Assembly (NCBI RefSeq): GCF_013377235.1
Contig: NZ_CP016226.1
Location: 2,075,788-2,139,787, forward strand
Source: Mannheimia varigena
GTDB lineage: Bacteria; Pseudomonadota; Gammaproteobacteria; Enterobacterales; Pasteurellaceae
Direction: 5' to 3'
Length of the DNA: 64,000 nucleotides
Part shown: positions 61,629-64,000 of the stretch, piece by piece
Layout: every line of letters begins with the position of its first letter
Numbering within the stretch: position 1 is the first letter of the stretch
Position numbers and translations under genes: made by a program
The notes under the pieces: model-generated
Told to the model about the DNA's origin: nothing
Database searches by the model: none
What the model saw: only the letters and a program-made list of their open reading frames with translations

Positions 61629-62603
61629 TTAGAATAATTTTCTAGAGGTTTCGTATAATTCTTCTTTAAATGGACGGCGCATATTATTGATTGCATCAAT
61701 AATATCGTGGTGAACTAATTGTTCATTTTGAATACCTACACAGTGTCCGCCAAAACCTTGTAACAATAATTCTACCGCATAGACCCCCATACGAGAAGCT
61801 AAAATACGGTCAAACGCACAAGGTGAACCACCGCGTTGAATATGACCTAATACAGTTGCTCGAGTTTCATTTCCAAAACGTGCTTCGATTTCTTTTGCTA
61901 ATGTATGAACATCTGTCATTAATTCCGTAATCGCTATGATAGAATGGCGTTTACCTTTGTGGAAGCCATCTTCAATACTCTTCATTAGAGATTCTTTATC
62001 TAAGCCTTTCTCTGGCACAATTACATATTCACAACCACCAGCGATAGCAGCACTTAAAGTGAGATCGCCACAGTGGCGGCCCATAATCTCTACAATAGAA
62101 ATACGTTGGTGTGAACTTGATGTATCACGTAAACGGTCAATTGCATCTAATGCGGTTTCTAATGCAGTTTGATAGCCGATTGTATAATCTGTTCCAACAA
62201 TATCATTATCAATCGTACCAGGAATTCCGATACATGGGTAACCGAATTCTTCAGTTAATAATTTTGCTCCCATATAAGAGCCATCGCCACCGATTACCAC
62301 TAATGCATCGATATCGTATTTTTTTAATGTTTCAACACATTTTTTGCGTACTTCTGGACGTTTAAAATCAGGGAAACGAGCTGAACCTAAGAATGTACCA
62401 CCACGATTGATAGTTTCAGACACAGAACGTCTGTCTAATGGGATAACTTTATCATGGTAAAGTCCATAGTATCCATCTTGAATACCACAGACAGCTAAAC
62501 CTTCATTTAATGCGGTTCTAACTACGCCACGAATTGCAGCATTCATTCCTGGTGCATCACCACCACTAGTTAATACAGCGATTTTTTTAATTTGTTTACT
62601 CAT
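61629..62603 (-). CDS. pfkA: ATP-dependent 6-phosphofructokinase
   Basis: A 324-residue glycolytic enzyme (E. coli 320). ATP site TSGGDAPGMNAAIRGVVR near residue 12, catalytic GTIDNDIVGTDYTIGYQTAL near 125, MGRHCGDLTL near 170 and GHIQRGGSPCAFDRILA near 250. Monocistronic. Strong codon bias, as in eno. Confidence 0.97.
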   Translation of the reverse strand: MSKQIKKIAVLTSGGDAPGMNAAIRGVVRTALNEGLAVCGIQDGYYGLYHDKVIPLDRRSVSETINRGGTFLGSARFPDFKRPEVRKKCVETLKKYDIDALVVIGGDGSYMGAKLLTEEFGYPCIGIPGTIDNDIVGTDYTIGYQTALETALDAIDRLRDTSSSHQRISIVEIMGRHCGDLTLSAAIAGGCEYVIVPEKGLDKESLMKSIEDGFHKGKRHSIIAITELMTDVHTLAKEIEARFGNETRATVLGHIQRGGSPCAFDRILASRMGVYAVELLLQGFGGHCVGIQNEQLVHHDIIDAINNMRRPFKEELYETSRKLF

Positions 62604-62709
62604 TTAAAACACCTTGCTGAGAAATTAAATATTAAATTGAAAACTGGTGCAAAGATTACAATATTCAGCCTTTTCGTTCTACTAAAAAATGCGTATTTTT
62701 TGATTTTGT

Positions 62710-63906
62710 TTAGCTTTCTTGCAAAATTTTGAGTGTGGAATCTAAAGCATTAAAAAAATGCTCTACATCTTCTTTCGTGTTGTAATGGGCAAGTGAGATT
62801 CTTACCGTACCAACTTCGGCTAAATAACGCAAATAAGGTTTGGCACAATGTTCACCGTGGCGGATAGCAATATGGCTTTGAGTAAGAAAAGCGGCAATAT
62901 CTGCTGGGTGCTGATCTTTAATTATAAAGCTGATAGTAGGTGTATTCTGCTCACCGATAATTTGCAAATTTTTGTAGGAATTTAACCGCTTGCGAGTATA
63001 TTCTGCTAAAGCATAAAGTTGATGATTAAGCGGTATAAAATCCCATTTTTCTAACCAAGCTAGCACTTGCCCAAAACCAATGATACCTGCAATGTTAGGT
63101 GTGCCAGATTCCAAACGATAAGGTAACTCGGCAACAGTTAATTCGCTTTCAGTAATGTTTTTCAGCATTTTTCCGCCGAATACAAGCGGTCTAATTTCTT
63201 CCAAACTTTGCAATTTGCCTGTAAGAACCCCAACGCCATTCGGGCCATACATTTTGTGGGCAGAGAATGCGTAAAAATCTGCATTAAGTTTATTTACATC
63301 AATTTGTTCACAGCACACCGCTTGAGCAATATCCAACATAATTTTAGCAGAGCAAGATTGGCGAATAATCGGAATGAGTTCTTCTGCTGCTTGTCGAACG
63401 CCCGTTACATTAGAAACCAAATTAAAGGCAACAATTTTAGTTTTTTCCGATAAAGCATTTTTAAGTGTTTCAGGCTCAATTTGATACTTTTCATTTAGCG
63501 GCAACACAATAAGGTTTGCTCCCGTACGTTCTGCCAGTTGCTGCCAAGGAATAAAATTGGCGTGATGTTCTGCCACCGAAATCACAATTTCATCACCTTG
63601 CTTAATTCGATGTTCTAAGCCATAAGCGACTATATTAATACTTTGGGTTGTGCCACTCGTCCAAATCACTGCTTCACGAGTTTCTATATTAAAACGTTTT
63701 GCAACCAGATCACGAGCTAATTCATACTGTTTGGTTTGTGGCAAATCGTACTGACTGCGATGCACCGAACCGGCAGAGGAGTAAAACTCACTTGTTGCTT
63801 GAATAAGTACATTAGGCTTTAGGGTTGTGGCGGCAGAGTCTAAATATGTCCAACCATCCGTTTTTTCAAAAAAGGGGAAGTGGGTACGGAATAGGGCGTT
63901 AGGCAT
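62710..63906 (-). CDS. csdA: Cysteine desulfurase, SufS/CsdA type
   Basis: A 398-residue PLP enzyme taking sulfur from cysteine. YLDSAATTLKP opens the protein, the PLP Lys is in FYAFSAHKMYGPNGVGVL near residue 220, and the persulfide Cys in RHGEHCAKPYL near 360. The short active-site loop is that of the group II enzymes. No suf genes adjoin it, so CsdA is preferred over SufS. Its partner CsdE is not visible in the window. An uptake signal lies inside at 63182. Confidence 0.88.
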   Translation of the reverse strand: MPNALFRTHFPFFEKTDGWTYLDSAATTLKPNVLIQATSEFYSSAGSVHRSQYDLPQTKQYELARDLVAKRFNIETREAVIWTSGTTQSINIVAYGLEHRIKQGDEIVISVAEHHANFIPWQQLAERTGANLIVLPLNEKYQIEPETLKNALSEKTKIVAFNLVSNVTGVRQAAEELIPIIRQSCSAKIMLDIAQAVCCEQIDVNKLNADFYAFSAHKMYGPNGVGVLTGKLQSLEEIRPLVFGGKMLKNITESELTVAELPYRLESGTPNIAGIIGFGQVLAWLEKWDFIPLNHQLYALAEYTRKRLNSYKNLQIIGEQNTPTISFIIKDQHPADIAAFLTQSHIAIRHGEHCAKPYLRYLAEVGTVRISLAHYNTKEDVEHFFNALDSTLKILQES

Positions 63907-64000
63907 AAGTTAATTCCTAGGATTTTTTTGAAAATTTAGTTAACAAGAAAGCACTTATTATAAAGAAATGTTTTGAGATAAGAAGCATTTTAAGAAATAA

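Overview
The window is chromosomal DNA of a member of the Pasteurellaceae. Evidence: about twenty exact copies of the 9-mer ACAAGCGGT (either strand), often followed by TTTGCAAAA-like tracts, which is the uptake signal of the Actinobacillus pleuropneumoniae / Mannheimia / Bibersteinia branch rather than of Haemophilus influenzae; AT-rich DNA with gene products that closely resemble known gammaproteobacterial proteins; and a dms locus, a selenocysteine-containing SelD and an ato cluster of the kind known in this family. I cannot fix the species.

Layout. 1-2.7 kb: 3' end of ndh, an orphan ABC solute-binding protein and the azlCD exporter. 2.7-8 kb: a PurR-type purine permease, the yajC-secD-secF operon and a YtfJ-like protein. 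8-11.4 kb: galT-galK-galM behind a CRP-type promoter. 11.5-17.7 kb: a phosphoesterase, an AEC carrier, prfB with its programmed frameshift, and selD (Sec codon plus SECIS-like hairpin)-nudJ-ubiH. 17.7-20.3 kb: uraA with a long leader and a divergent class 1A dihydroorotate dehydrogenase-like gene. 20.3-30 kb: a frameshifted small gene, eno, rlmC, nagZ, a TerC protein, mutH, lexA, plsB, satP. 30.4-35.8 kb: the dimethyl sulfoxide reductase locus (chaperone, ferredoxin, dmsABC). 36.0-39.2 kb: one very AT-rich gene for a 1054-residue protein with a degenerate phospholipase-D-like core, flanked by ordinary core genes. 39.4-41.2 kb: AraC regulator, AhpD-like protein and a secreted rhodanese. 41.3-50.3 kb: purT, ilvD, a xanthine-type permease, trxA, hflKC, purA. 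50.6-58 kb: a ketone-body/short-chain acid cluster (atoD-atoA-atoE-atoB-bdhA-gntP) with a divergent LysR gene. 58-64 kb: tRNA-Pro and tRNA-Arg, folD, thiI, a YwiC-like membrane protein, pfkA and a cysteine desulfurase.

How the parts work together. Six PurR-like boxes lie before five genes (two nucleobase permeases, uraA, purT, folD), so one purine regulon runs through the window. Two of these promoters share one design: the box overlaps the -35 hexamer, which sits 17 bp from a good -10. Anaerobic respiration is represented by the dms locus with an FNR-like site. Galactose use has a CRP site at about -41.5.

The best candidate for something undescribed is the 1054-residue protein at 36006-39170. 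It looks like a single-gene accessory (possibly defence) system inserted between the dms locus and the araC-ahpD locus. Other points worth a look are the uraA leader, the dihydroorotate dehydrogenase-like protein with Arg where class 1A enzymes have their FMN-site Lys, the one-base lesion in the DUF2251-like gene and operator-like palindromes between azlC and the solute-binding protein gene. All calls are from reading the sequence; no database search was run.
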